A DNA stretch of 64,000 nt, taken from contig NC_053116.1 of assembly GCF_010015445.1 (NCBI RefSeq), positions 2,950,068 to 3,014,067 of the forward strand, in the 5' to 3' direction. The notes under the pieces were generated by a model. That model had not been told where the DNA came from and searched no databases. It worked only from the letters and a program-made list of their open reading frames with translations. Of this stretch, positions 11,360 through 22,560 are shown piece by piece. Within the stretch, counting starts at the first letter, position 1; the number at the start of each line of letters is the position of its first letter. Origin of the DNA: Perca fluviatilis. Lineage: Eukaryota > Chordata > Actinopteri > Perciformes > Percidae. The position numbers and the translations under genes are program-made.

Positions 11360-11432
11360 ATATGAGGTGATGATGTCATCACCGCGGTAGTGGCACGTCA
11401 TCGCCAGTATTGCAGTTATCGTCACAGCCCTA
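11360..11432. mobile_element. hAT-type MITE, right end only
   Basis: The sequence ends GTTATCGTCACAGCCCTA, the TAGGGCTGTGACGA terminus seen in many fish hAT MITEs. No matching left end was found nearby, so the copy is truncated. Confidence 0.5.
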
Positions 11433-11889
11433 ACACACACACAAATGTATTTTTCATAGATGTTCTTTTGAACATACACATGTTCCACCAATATAGATAG
11501 CCAAGCAGCCTACTGTGGGGAGTAGCAACATGCTAGTTCACTGACATCAGCTCTGCAAATAACTCAGACATATTTTGGTTACAATGACGGGGTCATCAGT
11601 TTGTAAAGGGTCTATATGCCAGCAAGCAGTACTTTGTGGGCAGTTGTGCTAATGATTGCTTGCTAACATAACAGACAACAGACAACTCGCAAAAGCCACA
11701 CACACCCTAGCGTTGGGCGGGGAAATGCACCCCTGACACAAAACTCCGAAAGGGTCACAACGCCGTGGAGTTGACGCAGAAGCATAGAACAGCCTTTACT
11801 GAGATGAACGTGAGACTCTAAATGCAAAATATGTCCGCCAAGCTTAAGTTGTTCAAGTATGCTACAGGCTCACACAGACGCAGCCGCTT

Positions 11890-11990
11890 CGGCTTTTGGA
11901 ACCAAAATTTGGTACCGAAAGATAAATAATTTTTTTATATAGTTTTTCGTTTGATACCATAAAAGTATCAACGTTTGGTGTCCAGCCCTA
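11890..11990. mobile_element. hAT-type MITE, right end only
   Basis: A fragment ends TTGGTGTCCAGCCCTA. It contains GGTACCGAAAG and ACCAAAATTTGGT, the alternating GGTACC-like motif common in such ends. Confidence 0.45.
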
Positions 11991-12273
11991 GTCCTTTCGC
12001 CGTTCTCGTGTCCCGGCGTGTGGCATGTCCTTTCCTCGTTCTTCTTTTGTGGCGTGTCCCCCAGAGACCATGGGTCATATCCTGGCATGTGGTGTGTCAT
12101 TTCCCCGTTCTTCTTTTCCTAAACCCCAAAACCCAACCTCCTGATAGTGCTGACCAGCACAAATACATTACTTTCTTAGAAACACGAAGTAAACGAGATA
12201 ATCATGTCCGTGTACACGAATCAATAGATTACAAATAACGTGACCATTTCACGAACTGCCGTGAGACCGTGTT
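11991..12273. repeat. MITE family B, diverged partial copy
   Basis: Matches the better copy at 34580-35296: CGTGTCCCGGCGTGTGGC, a CCTAAACCC block, AATCAATAGATTA and the end ACGAACTGCCGTGAGACCG. The left terminus is missing. Confidence 0.6.
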
Positions 12274-12661
12274 GAAATACGAAAAAATAAGAGAATTAGG
12301 ATGGTTTTAATGAACCCAAATCTTCATTTTGTTTGGCATCTGTTTTTGTGTTCTTTGGGGTGCCATTACTGTTTAGAAATATTACTCTTGGGTAGGACCG
12401 AACAATGGTAATGTGTCAAAATGCAGGCTACTCATTTATTTTAAAGGGACAACTGTGTTAATTCAGCTGCAAAGCTTGTGACAAAAAACACCCCAAAAAT
12501 GTGACCCTGTTACAAAGTTTGCAGCAGCTCAGTCCATGACAGGTCTAATGTCTGCCTTATGGCCCTTCTCTAGAACTGCAGGGGGGGGGGGGTTGGTACT
12601 ATCATTCAGCTATTACTTGCTATTAAATCCACTGTTTGTCTGTGTGTGGATTTTATTTTAA
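12274..12661. other. Unrecognised sequence with a G-homopolymer
   Basis: Nothing recognised apart from a run of 13 G near 12581-12593. Confidence 0.5.
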
Positions 12662-13182
12662 AGGTCCCATGACATGGTGCTCTTTGGATGCTATTATATA
12701 GACCTTAGTGGTCCCCTAATACTATATCTGAAGTCTCTTTCCCGAAATTCAGCCTTGGTGCAGAATTAAAGCCACTAGAGCCAGTCCCACAATGAGCTTT
12801 CCTTAGGATGTGCCATTTTTGTGTCTCTAGCTATTGAGGAGGAGAGAGGGCGGGGCAAGGTGGAGGGTGGGGGTGTGGCCTTGACCAACTGGCACTTTTC
12901 TCGTTTGAAAGCCATGATGTCTCTCTCCCATGGGTTGGCCAAATTCTCTGGGCGGGCAAAGCAGAGAAAGGGGAGGTAACCTTGCTTGTTATGACCTCAT
13001 AACAAGCAAGATTCCAGAACGGCTCATCTGAGCTTTCATTTTCTCAAAGGCAGAGTAGGATACCCAGGGCTCGGTTTACACCTATCACCATTTCTAGCCA
13101 ATTGGGGACCATAGGCAGGCTGGGGGAACGCATATTAATGTTAAAAAACCTCATAAAGTGAAATTTTCATGCCATGGGACCT
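12662..13182. mobile_element. TTAA-type MITE (521 bp)
   Basis: Terminal inverted repeats AGGTCCCATG(A)CATGG and its complement are flanked on both sides by TTAA (12658-12661 and 13183-13186). TTAA duplications mark piggyBac and Kolobok elements; without a transposase these cannot be told apart. The interior is non-coding and has an internal palindrome near 12990-13010 (TTGCTTGTTATGACCTCATAA region). Confidence 0.85.
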
Positions 13183-13398
13183 TTAAGTTCAAGGCAGGCA
13201 GGCTTGTTTATTCGTGTTTGGCAATTAAAAACTCATGTAAATATTCTACCTGACTTATTTTGTAGCTTTTGGGGGAATTTTTATCAGGGATTTGATACAG
13301 GTTTTTCCCCTTTGTCTGTCGTCGTTGTGCATACATCCATATCGGTATTAAGGGTGTCACGATTTCGATTTTAAATCACACACACGCAGAGGTGTGGA

Positions 13399-13682
13399 CA
13401 AATTTCAGGTATCGGTACCGGCACCGGTAAAAATGTGAACGGTACCCAACCCTAGCCATATGTAAAATAAAATGAAGCTGCCTCCAGCCCCTTCCCCTTG
13501 CAAAGTTGCATAAATATGTTTGAAATTATTTTTACAACTGAAATTAATTTTTTTGTTAAAGGGTCATCGTTACTGAAAAAAAGGTACCGTTGAATACCGG
13601 AACCAAATTTCAGGCATTGGTACCGGCACCGGCAAAAATGTGAACGGTACCCAACCCTAGCCATATGTAATATAAAATGAAA
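13399..13682. repeat. Two direct copies of a hAT end with its flank
   Basis: A ~78-bp block at 13399-13475 recurs at 13604-13682. Each runs from AAATTTCAGG through GGTACCGGCACCGG to the hAT end GGTACCCAACCCTA and then through the same flank, CCATATGTAA. Because the flank is duplicated too, this is a local duplication and not two insertions. Confidence 0.75.
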
Positions 13683-14301
13683 TTAACTGTTGACATGATG
13701 ACACAAAATAGTAGTGAGCTATTTAAATTAGCTGCATACATGGCTAAACATAATTTTCTCTTACCAGTGTATCACCCTGTGTAACATTACTTCGTCCGCA
13801 GCAATCCTGCCACAATCGGCCCCAAAACATCCCAGTTAGATCTAAAATCCTTCGTAAATCTTTACAATTATTCCCCAAAAGAACCAACCAGGCCTGCCTT
13901 GTTGCACGATTAAAACGTTTTTCAAAACTTGCCATTTTCAGCGTGTAGCTTTCTAGCTCAAAATTTGTTGTTATTTCCTGAAACAAACTGAGTTTTGGTT
14001 GATTGAGGCTACAGTGCATGTAGCTTGTAGCTCCAGTTAATGACTTGTGTGGCTTTCATTTTAGTAGTTATTTCAGTTTTAATGCAGGAAATACTTCACA
14101 CTCTGAAGTCCTATGGATTGGTCACCTCATCAGCCCTTGCATTTTCTCCATTCAAACAGAACATTTTAATATAGTAAAACACAAACTATAATTCGCTCCC
14201 ACCTCCCATTAGTTATTTTAACCCTTGTATCATTATCTCTGCATGTTTACCCCTTGGGTCTACCGAAGGCGCACTCAGCAGACGTCAAGCTGGCGACCGT
14301 A
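13683..14301. other. Unrecognised sequence
   Basis: A 91-codon minus-strand frame at 13744-14019 is open but has no recognisable motif and no clear splice sites. Nothing else seen. Confidence 0.4.
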
Positions 14302-14406
14302 GCAGGAAAGAAGGGCAAGAAGGCCAAGGAGGAGGAGCAGCCTGCAGCACCTCCTGCAGCAGCAGAGGAAGAGGAGGAGTATGTGGTGGAGAAGGTTTTG
14401 GACCGC
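14302..14406 (+). pseudogene. HP1 (CBX1/3/5)-like N-terminus and start of chromodomain, truncated
   Basis: HP1 proteins bind methylated histone H3 Lys9 through an N-terminal chromodomain. This block reads GKKGKKAKEEEQ, an Ala/Pro linker and then EEEEEYVVEKVLDR, the exact opening of the HP1 chromodomain. The match stops at the DR pair; the following sequence keeps an open frame to 14526 but is not chromodomain, so most of the aromatic cage and core are missing. The expected Met before GKK is not present (GCA). It may be an exon preceded by a CAG acceptor, or a broken copy. About 250 bp downstream a hAT MITE begins. A second candidate piece of the same protein lies at 16012-16098. Confidence 0.6.
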
Positions 14407-14654
14407 ACACGTGCCCGCTCGCATTGTGAAGCGCGTGTCCGCGCTATTTTGCGACAGCGACATGCACTCTACACTTACTGCTGTGCTGATAGACGGCTTT
14501 TTGTACACGTTCCGAAACGGACGTAAACATATCACACTTTCTCTGTAGTCTACCGTTAGCTAGGTATCGTAAATAGGCTACTTTTAAAATGCCATACTTT
14601 CCCTCTGGGCTCACCAAAACGGTCGTAAAAGCATATTAACCATTCACTGCACGT

Positions 14655-14827
14655 TAGGGCTGAACGATTTTTGAAAATGATCTAATTGCGATTTTTTTTC
14701 CCAAATATTGCGATTCGATTATTTTTTTAAGCTCTTTGTCTTCTGCATTATTCAACAAAGACAAACAATAAATCATTGTATAATATGAACAACACACGAT
14801 TACACACTAGACAGTTAAAGAAGTAAA

Positions 14828-14870
<43 letters not shown>

Positions 14871-15437
14871 ACGGTGTATTTTTTTACAGTGCACAGAGAG
14901 GAGCTGCCTCCAGCCCCTCCCCCTTGTGAAGTTGCGTGCTGTGTGTATGACACTGTCAATGTTGCACTTGCTCAGAGAGGCTATAGTTACGTTAGTTGCT
15001 GGTCTTTCCGTGGGATTTATTGTACTAATAAAACCGTTGAAACACGGTGGCCACGCTGCTGTGAAAGCTCCCCGAACGTCATTTATCAGTCTGATTGTTA
15101 CCCCTCTCAGTGGCAGCTCCTCCACTCCAAATCTTTATAACGGAGCTAACCACTAATCCGAGCAACTCGTTGCCAACCGAGCCTACAGTTCTGTGTGCCT
15201 GTATCCATTAATGGCATGTATGGACTCAAGCACGAACAAAATCCTTCATTTTATTAAAATGGCTGTAAAAGTTTTAAACTTCAACTCAGAGTTGTTTGAA
15301 TGACAGAAATCAGCTCAAGGTACTGTGTAGCATTAGTGTGCCAAGTTGATGCTTTCTCTGCGGAGTGCAGACTGATTTGCTCTCGCGAGTCATGTGACCA
15401 AATCGCAGCCTTTGCAATTAGGAAATCGCGTTTTAAC
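14655..15437. mobile_element. hAT-type MITE, right end removed by a later insertion
   Basis: Starts TAGGGCTGAACGATTTTTG and repeats the ATTGCGATT motif at both sides (14690-14720 and 15415-15432). The expected right terminus is replaced by another hAT end at 15438. A reverse-complement copy of its inner part lies at 54740-55080. Confidence 0.7.
14836..14866. repeat. (TA)n microsatellite
   Basis: About fifteen TA units after an A-run. Confidence 0.95.
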
Positions 15438-15590
15438 TAGAGGTCGACCGATTCATCGGTTTGCCGATTAATCGGCACCGATAGTTGATTGGTGGAACTA
15501 TGGTTATCGGCAAAAATCCATACCAATAGTTTTTTCTGGTTGCGTCCGTTGCTGGAGCGGCTGAGAAGCGCGTGCTGTCATTCATTACAC
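15438..15590. mobile_element. hAT-type MITE, left end only
   Basis: Begins TAGAGGTCGACCGATTCATC, the same terminus as the complete element at 55710-56690. It is cut by the Tc1 fragment. Confidence 0.7.
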
Positions 15591-15948
15591 AGTAAGGCAA
15601 AAGGGCCAACAAGTGCTAAGCATCTCTGGGGAGGGCCAACAAGTGCTAAGCATCTCTGGGAACTCTTTCAAGACTGTTGGAAAACCATTTCAGGTGACTA
15701 CCTCTTGAAGCTCATCAAGAGAATGCCAAGAGTGTGCAAAGCAGTAATCAGAACAAAGGGTGGCTACTTTGAGGAATCTAAAATATAATACCTGTTTTCA
15801 GTTATTTCACACTTTTTTGTTGAGTACATAATTTCATATGTGTTCATTCATAGTTTTGATGCCTTCAGTGAGAATCTACAATGTAAATAGTCATGGAAAT
15901 AAAGGAAACATTAAATGAGGTGTGTCCAAACTTTTGGCCTGTACTGTG
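15591..15948 (+). mobile_element. Tc1-type transposon, 3' fragment
   Basis: Contains the last part of a Tc1 transposase followed by ~160 bp and the terminus AGGTGTGTCCAAACTTTTGG, a well-known Tc1 end in fish. The left half with the DNA-binding domain and the DDE catalytic residues is absent. Confidence 0.85.
15601..15788 (+). pseudogene. Tc1 transposase C-terminus
   Basis: Reads TSAKHLWELFQDCWKTISGD, then LIKRMPRVCKAVI and GGYFEESKI followed by a stop, matching the C-terminus of fish Tc1 transposases. A 30-bp in-frame tandem duplication (15601-15630 and 15631-15660) repeats GPTSAKHLWG. The DDE catalytic core lies upstream in intact elements and is missing. Confidence 0.85.
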
Positions 15949-16011
15949 TATGCCTGTACTGTGTATGTATATATGTATGTATATGCATGTGTGTATATAT
16001 GTGTGTGTGTG

Positions 16012-16098
16012 GAGAAGAAGAAGGAGAGCAAGAGGAAAGTTGTCAGTGAGGCCTCGGGGGACTCAGAGGAGCAAGGGGGCAAGAGGAAGAACAAGGAG
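16012..16098 (+). pseudogene. HP1-like hinge segment, candidate exon
   Basis: The block reads EKKKESKRKVVSEASGDSEE, then QGGKRKNKE, and stops at a good donor GTGAGC. Lys/Ser/Glu-rich sequence like this is typical of the HP1 hinge between chromodomain and chromoshadow domain. No clear acceptor is seen on its left; a GT microsatellite and the Tc1 end abut it. It lies on the same strand as the chromodomain fragment at 14302-14406. No chromoshadow domain was found downstream. The assignment depends on the neighbour and is weaker than that of 14302-14406. Confidence 0.4.
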
Positions 16099-17056
16099 GT
16101 GAGCGAAGGAAAGAGGTTACTCCAGACTGAAGAGTCCCAGAAATCTAATCTCAATATTAATGAATGCACATAGAGGGTTTCACATATGTATTTTAGGATT
16201 TATATATAAATGACTCTCGACATTGCAATATGCACATGCATATACATAAGGCAAGGCAAGGCAACTTTATTTGTATAGCACATTTCAGCAACATTAAACA
16301 GCAATTGAAAACGATTCAAAAAATTTAAAACCGATAAAAGACGAGAATAAAATTTACAGTGCAGTATAAGAACAAGTTAACAGAGTCCAACTCGGGCCTC
16401 CCAAAGGACTCATGTTTTCTGTTAGGACTTAACTAGTTCCAAACTGGGCCTTACAAAGGTCTTAACAAGTTAACCGAGTCCAACTTGGGCCTCCCAGAGG
16501 ACTTATACTTTAACTCTTTTTCTGTTGCAACACAGGTTCCAAACCTGGCCTCCCAGAAAAAGAAAGGCAACATCAAAAAGAAAGGTCTTCAGCCTTGATT
16601 TGAGCAGTTTTCTGGGAGTATGTTCCAGATATGTGGAGCATAAAAACTGAACACTGTTTCCCCCTGTTTAGTTCTGACTCTGGGGACAGAAAGCAGACCT
16701 GTCCCAGATGATCTGAGAGGTCTGGGTGGTTCGTAATGTATTGGCAGATCAGAAATGTATTTTGGCCCTTAACCGTTTAGTGATTTATAAACCAGCAAAA
16801 GTATTTTGAAATCTTTGAGGCACTGAAAGCCAGTGTAAAGACTTCAGAACTGGAGTGATGTGATCCACTTTCTTGGTCGAGCAGCAGCGTTCTGAATCAG
16901 CTGCAGCTGTCTGAGTGTTTTTTTAGGGAGACCTGTAAAGCCACTGTTACAGTAGTCAAGTCTACTGAAGATAAAAGCATGGACAAGTTTTTCCAAATCC
17001 TGCTGAGACACAAGTCCTTTAACCCTTGATATATTTTTAAGGTGGTAATAGGCCGA

Positions 17057-17955
17057 CTATGTAATTGTATTAATGTTGGTGTTGAAATTCAGATCTGAGT
17101 CCATGACTACACCAAGATTTCTAGCTTTGTCTGTTGTTTTTAACATTGTCGTTTGAAGCTGAGCGCTGACTTTTAATCTTTCCTCTTTTGCTCCAATAAC
17201 AACCACCTCAGTTTTTTCTTCATTTAATTTAAGAAAGTTCAGGCACATCCATTAGTGAATTTGTTCTATGCACTTAGTCAGTTTTTGTATTGGACTATAG
17301 TCCCCTGGCAACAAGGTTATGTAAATTTGTGTGTCGTCCGCATAACTATGGTAACTTATTATGTCGTTTTCCATAATCTGAGCCAGTGGAAGCATGTAGA
17401 TATTAAACAGAAGAGGCCCCAGAATGGAGCCTCTTGGGGAACTCCACACGTCATATTTGTATGCTCAGATGCATAATTACCTAGAGACACAAAGTAGTTC
17501 CTATTCTTTAAGTAGGATTCAAACCAGTTTAGTACTGAGCCAGAAAGGCCAACCCAGTTTTCCAATCGGTCTAACAATATGTCATGGTCGACTGTGTCAA
17601 ATGCAGCACTGAGATCAAGTAATACTAGTACTGAAATGTTGCCACTATCTGTGTTTAAGTGGCTGTCATTAAAGACTTTAACAAGAGCCGGCTAAGTGCT
17701 GTGGTGTGATCGAAAACCCAGCTGGAAGGCATCAAAACTGTTGTTCAGTGACAAGAAAAGGATGAGTTGTTGAAAAAACACTTTTTCAATGATTTTATTT
17801 AAAAATGTAAGGTTTGATATCGGCCTATAGTTGCTCATTAGTGACGTGTCTAGATTGTTCTTTTTTTTAAGAGTGGCTTGATGACTGCAGTTTTTAGGGC
17901 CTGTGGAAAGATACCTGAGAGAAGAGACATGTTTACAATCTGTGAAGATCCGAAG
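17057..17955 (-). pseudogene. L2 reverse transcriptase (second subfamily)
   Basis: Minus-strand frames carry SNYRPISNLTFLNKIIEK, FRSHHST, WFESYLKNRNYFVSLG, SILGPLLFNIYMLPL and the catalytic SYADDTQIYITL box, then LNFLKLNEEKTEVVVIG and LGVVMDSDLNF. Several stops and frameshifts separate them. The frame upstream of SNYRPIS is cut at 17955 by the RTE and resumes at 21063 with LDIIPTGVFKNVSNCLA. Confidence 0.85.
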
Positions 17956-20900
17956 CCATCCATCCATCCATCTTCGTCCGCTTATCCGGTGTCGGGTCGC
18001 GGGGGGAGCAGCTCCAACAGGGGAACCCAAACTTCCCTTTCCCGAGCAACATTAACCAGCTCCGACTGGGGGATCCCGAGGTGTTCCCAGGCCAGGTTGG
18101 AGATATAATCCCTCCACCTAGTCCTTGGTCTTCCCCGAGGCCTTCTCCCAGCTGGACGTGCCTGGAACACCTCCCTAGCGAACCACATCAACTGGCTCCT
18201 TTCGACGCGAAGGAGCAGTGGCTCTACTCCGAGCTCCTCACGGATGACTGAGCTTCTCAACCTATCTCTAAGGGAGACGCCAGCCCCCCTCCTGAGGAAA
18301 ACCATTTTGGCCGCTTGTACCCTGGATCTCGTTCTTTCGGTCATGATCCAGCCTTCATGACCATAGGTGAGGGTAGGAACGAAAACTGACCGGTAGACCG
18401 AGAGCTTTGCCTTCTGGCTCAGCTCTCTTTTCGTCACAACGGTGCGATAAATTGAATGTAATACCGCACCCGCTGCGCCGATTCTCCGACCAATCTCCCG
18501 CTCCATTGTCCCCTCACTCGCGAACAAAACCCCAAGGTACTTGAACTCCTTCACTTGGGGTAAGGACTCATTCCCTACCTGGAGTAGGCACTCCATCGGT
18601 TTCCTGCTGAGAACCATGGCCTCAGATTTAGAGGTGCTGATCCTCGTCCCAACCGCTTCACACTCGGCTGCGAACCGATCCAGTGAGTGCTGAAGGTCGC
18701 AGGCCGATGATGCCATCAGGACCACATCATCTGCAAAGAGCAGCGATGAGATCCCCAGCCCACCGAACTGCAACCCCTCCCCACCCCGACTACGCCTTGA
18801 TATCCTGTCCATAAATATTACAAACAGGATTGGTGACAGAGCTCAGTCCTGGCGGAGGCCAACCCTCACCTGAAACGAGTCCGACTTACTGCCGAGAAAC
18901 CGGACACAGCTCTCACTTTGGTCGTACAGAGATTGGATGGCCCTGAGAAGAGACCCCCTCACCCCATATTCCCGCAGCACCTCCCACAGTATCTCCCGGG
19001 GGACCCGGTCATAAGCCTTTTCCAGATCCACAAAACACATGTAGACCGGTTGGGCATATTCCCAGGCTCCCTCCAGGATCCTTGCGAGAGTGAAGAGCTG
19101 GTCCGTTGTTCCACGACCACGACGGAATCCGCATTGTTCCTCTTCAACCTGAGGTTCGACTATCGACCGAACCCTCCTTTCCAGCACCTTGGAGTAGACT
19201 TTACCAGGGAGGCTGAGAAGTGTGATACCCCTGTAATTGGCACACACCCTCTGGTCCCCCTTTTTAAAAAGGGGAACCACCACCCCGGTCTGCCACTCCT
19301 TTGGCACTGTCCCAGACTTCCACGCAATGTTGAAGAGGCGTGTCAACCAGGACAGCCCCTACACACCCAGAGCCTTGAGCATTTCTGGACAGATCTCATC
19401 AATCCCAGGGTCTTTGCCACTGTGGAGTTGTTTGACTACATCAGTGACTTCCACCTGGGAAATTGACAATGATCCCCCATCATCCTCCAGCTCTGCCTCT
19501 AACATAGAGGGTGTATTAGTCGGATTCAGGAGTTCCTCAAAGTGCTCCTTCCATCGCCCTATTACCTCCTCAGTTGAGGTCAACAGTGTCCCATCCTTAC
19601 TGTACACAGCTTGGATGGTTCCCCGCTTCCCCCTCCTGAGGTGGCGAACAGTTTTCCAGAAGCACTTTGGTGCCGACCGAAAGTCCTTCTCCATGTCTTC
19701 TCCAAACTTCTCCCACACCCGCTGCTTTGCCTCTTTTACGGCAGAGGCTGCAGCCCTTCGGGCCCTTCGGTACCCTGCAACTGCCTCCGGAGTCCTCTGG
19801 GATAACATATCCCGGAAAGACTCCTTCTTCAGTCGGACGACTTCCCTGACCACCGGTGTCCACCACGGTGTTCGTGGGTTACCGCCCCTTGAGGCACCTA
19901 AGACCCTAAGACCACAGCTCCTCGCCGCAGCTTCAGCAATGGAAACTTTGAACATTGTCCACTCGGGTTCAATGCCCCCAGCCTCCACAGGCATGCACGA
20001 AAAGCTCCGCCGGAGGTGTGAGTTGAAAGTCTGTCGGACAGGGGCCTCCTCCAGACGTTCCCAATTTACCCGCACTACCCGTTTGGGCTTACCAGGTCTG
20101 TCCAGAGTCTTCCCCCACCCCCTGACCCAACTCACCACCAGATGGTGATCAGTTGACAGCTCTGCCCCTCTCTTCACCCGAGTGTCCAAAACATACGGCC
20201 TCAGATCAGATGAAACGATTATAAAATCGATCATTGACCTTTGGCCTAGGGTGCTCTGGTACCAAGTACACTTATGAGCATCCCTATGTTCGAACATGGT
20301 GTTTGTTATAGACAATCCATGACTAGCACAGAAGTCCAACAACAAACAACCACTCTGGTTTAGATCAGGGAGGCCGTTCCTCCCAATCACGCCTCTCCAT
20401 GTGTCTCCATCATTGCCCACGTGCGCGTTGAAGTCCCCCAGCAGAACAATGGAGTCCCCCACTGGAGCCCCATGCAGGACTCCAGTCAAGGTCTCCAAGA
20501 AGGCCGAATACTCCAAACTCCTGTTTGGTGCATATGCACAAACAACAGTCAGAGTTTTCCCCCCCACAACCTGCAGGCGTAGGGAGGCGACCCTCTCGTC
20601 CACCGGGGTAAACTCCAACATAACGGCGCCCAGCCGGGGGCTTGTGAGTATCCCCACACCCGCCCGGCGCCTCACACCCTGGGCAACTCCGGAGAAGAAA
20701 AGAGTCCAACCCCTATCCAGGAGTATGGTTCCAGAACCGAGACTGTGCGTGAGGTAAGCGCCACCAGATCTAACCGGTGGGGTCCACCCCCCGCACCAGT
20801 TCCGCTCCTTCCCCACAGAGAGGTGACGTTCCACGTCCCCAGAGCCAGCGCGTCTGCCGCCCCGGTCTCGTTGGGCGGCCCCGGGCCTTCACCTTCGCCA

Positions 20901-21062
20901 CCCATTTGGCAGCGCACCCGACCCCAGCGTTTCCTCCCACAGGTGGTGGGCCCATGGGCTGGAGAGATGGGTGCCACGTAGCTTTTTCGGGCTGTGCCCG
21001 ACTGGGCTCCGTGGCAAACCCGGCCACCAGACGCTCGCTGACGAGCCCTCCGTCTGGAGCCA
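17956..21062 (-). mobile_element. RTE-type LINE, nearly full length, nested in L2
   Basis: Ends with an ATCC-repeat tail (17956-17972 as CCATCCATCC on the plus strand), as in fish RTE elements. It encodes an endonuclease and RT in one frame (17982-21067) with only a few lesions. It sits inside the L2 at 16246-23011, whose reading frame is continuous on both sides, so the RTE is the younger insertion. Confidence 0.88.
17982..19346 (-). pseudogene. RTE reverse transcriptase
   Basis: 19346-18843 has NYRGITLLSLPGKVYSKVLE, QCGFRRGRGTTDQLFTL and MCFVDLEKAYDRVPREILWE with the first catalytic Asp. A TGA then replaces the Cys codon of the usual LRQGCALSP block. 18812-17982 has the catalytic LLFADDVVLMAS box, KEFKYLGVLF, YRSVFVPTLTYGHE and the C-terminal GRRPRGRPRTRWRDYISNL. 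One base change at the stop would be needed to read through. No further RT lesion is obvious. Confidence 0.9.
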
Positions 21063-21067
21063 AACAA
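19359..21067 (-). pseudogene. RTE endonuclease and linker
   Basis: 20834-19359 contains [50 protein letters not shown] and [11 protein letters not shown], the metal-binding and catalytic blocks of the APE-type nuclease. The linker [14 protein letters not shown] and [18 protein letters not shown] lead into the RT. A TAG after LKALGV breaks the frame at 19356-19358. The N-terminus ([12 protein letters not shown], 21067-20672) is in another frame, a frameshift near 20830. Three lesions in about 3 kb suggest modest age. Confidence 0.88.
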
Positions 21068-22560
21068 TTCGAAACATTTTTGAAAACGCCCGTTGGTATA
21101 ATATCAAGACAACAGGAGGAGGTTTTCAGATGTTGTATAATGTCCTCCAGGTTTTTATCATTGATCATGTGAAATTGTGTCATACTGGAATTTGTTTTGC
21201 CTGGACACTGACAACACATATCCTGTACTTGATATGGAGGCACTGAGTGTTTGTCTAATTTTCTGAATATTGTCTTTGAAGAAGGAGGCAAATTCATTGC
21301 AGGCCTTGGTGGATAAAAGTTCAGATGCTACTGGTACTGGAGGGTTGTTAACCTATCGACAGTAGCAAACAAAGCACGTGAATTATTATTTGTTTTTATC
21401 AATAATGTCAGAGAAGAAGGACCGCCTTGCATTCCTTAGTTCCAAATTATAAATGCGAAGTCTCTCTTTATAGTTTTCATAATGGACCTGGAGATTAGTT
21501 TTTCGCCACCTGCGTTCAGCTTTTCAACATTTTCTTTTTTTCTGTTTTCACCAGTATGACATTTCTCCATGGAGATCTTTTCTTACCAGAGATAGGTTTG
21601 ACCTTAGTGGGAGCATTGGTATCAATAACATTTGTAATTTTACAATTGAAATTATCTACAAGCTCAGTGACTGAGTAAAGCTGAATGAATGTTTCACCGG
21701 TGTTTTCAGTGATATACCGTTTTCTGATTACTTTTGAACACTTTTGTGCACAGCGATAGTGCCGTTAAAGAAAACAGGAATGATCAGAGAGAGCAACATC
21801 AGTCACCACAACCTTGGAAATGTTCAGACCCTTGGAGATAATCAAGTCCAGAGTGTGTCCCTTATTGTGCGTGGGCTCCGTCACATGCTGAGTCAGTCCA
21901 TAGTTCTCAAAAACACAACACAGTTCTTTGGTCCCTCTGTCCTGGGGGTTGTCAACATGAATGTTGAAATCACCAGCAATAATTACACAGTCAAAGTTAA
22001 TACAGATTATAGATTATAGCAATTCAGTGAAGTCATCAAAGAATGTTGCACAGTATCTAGGTGGTCTGTAGATATTTAGAAATATAGCTCGTGGGGAGGA
22101 CCTTATCTGAAGAGCCACATATTCAAAAGAAGTAAACTTTCCATAAGATATTTGCGTACATTGGAATGAGTCATTAAACAAAATGGCGACTCCACCTTCT
22201 TTCTTATTCTCTATTGTCACTCATAAAACTGAAGTTAAGGGGAGCTGATTCGATGAGAACAGCAGCACCGTTATTATGGTCTAACCAGGTTTCAGTTAAA
22301 AACATAAAATCCAGATTGTGATTAATAATAAAATCATTGATTAAAAATGATTTTCCCGCCAAAGACCTGACGTTTAGTGAGGTTAGTGTGTTAAAAGAAT
22401 GATCTGTTTCATCAAGTTTGCAGTTAAGTGCTTCTTCTTACTAAGCAGATTCACTAATCTTTTTCTATTACCTATCACAACATAAATTGAGGAAGAATTT
22501 AATACACAGGGCCCAGGCTTGTCCTGGAAAGAGTTATGAGTACCACTAGGCATGCAGCCT
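21063..22560 (-). pseudogene. L2 endonuclease and linker (second subfamily)
   Basis: The first 230 bp continue the L2 frame beyond the RTE. Further up, decayed frames give an APE-type nuclease: GGVAILFNDSFQ, FLNIYRPPRYC and a DFTELL helix at 22014-22220, with LTETW-like sequence near 22280. A TGA and several frameshifts interrupt it. Confidence 0.7.

Noticed and set aside
13744..14019. 91-codon minus-strand frame
   Set aside because: Open frame with no motif and no splice sites; length is not exceptional for AT-rich sequence.
19237..20148. 303-codon plus-strand open frame
   Set aside because: It is the antisense shadow of the RTE endonuclease and RT frame on the minus strand, which has the motif content; the plus-strand protein has no recognisable domain.
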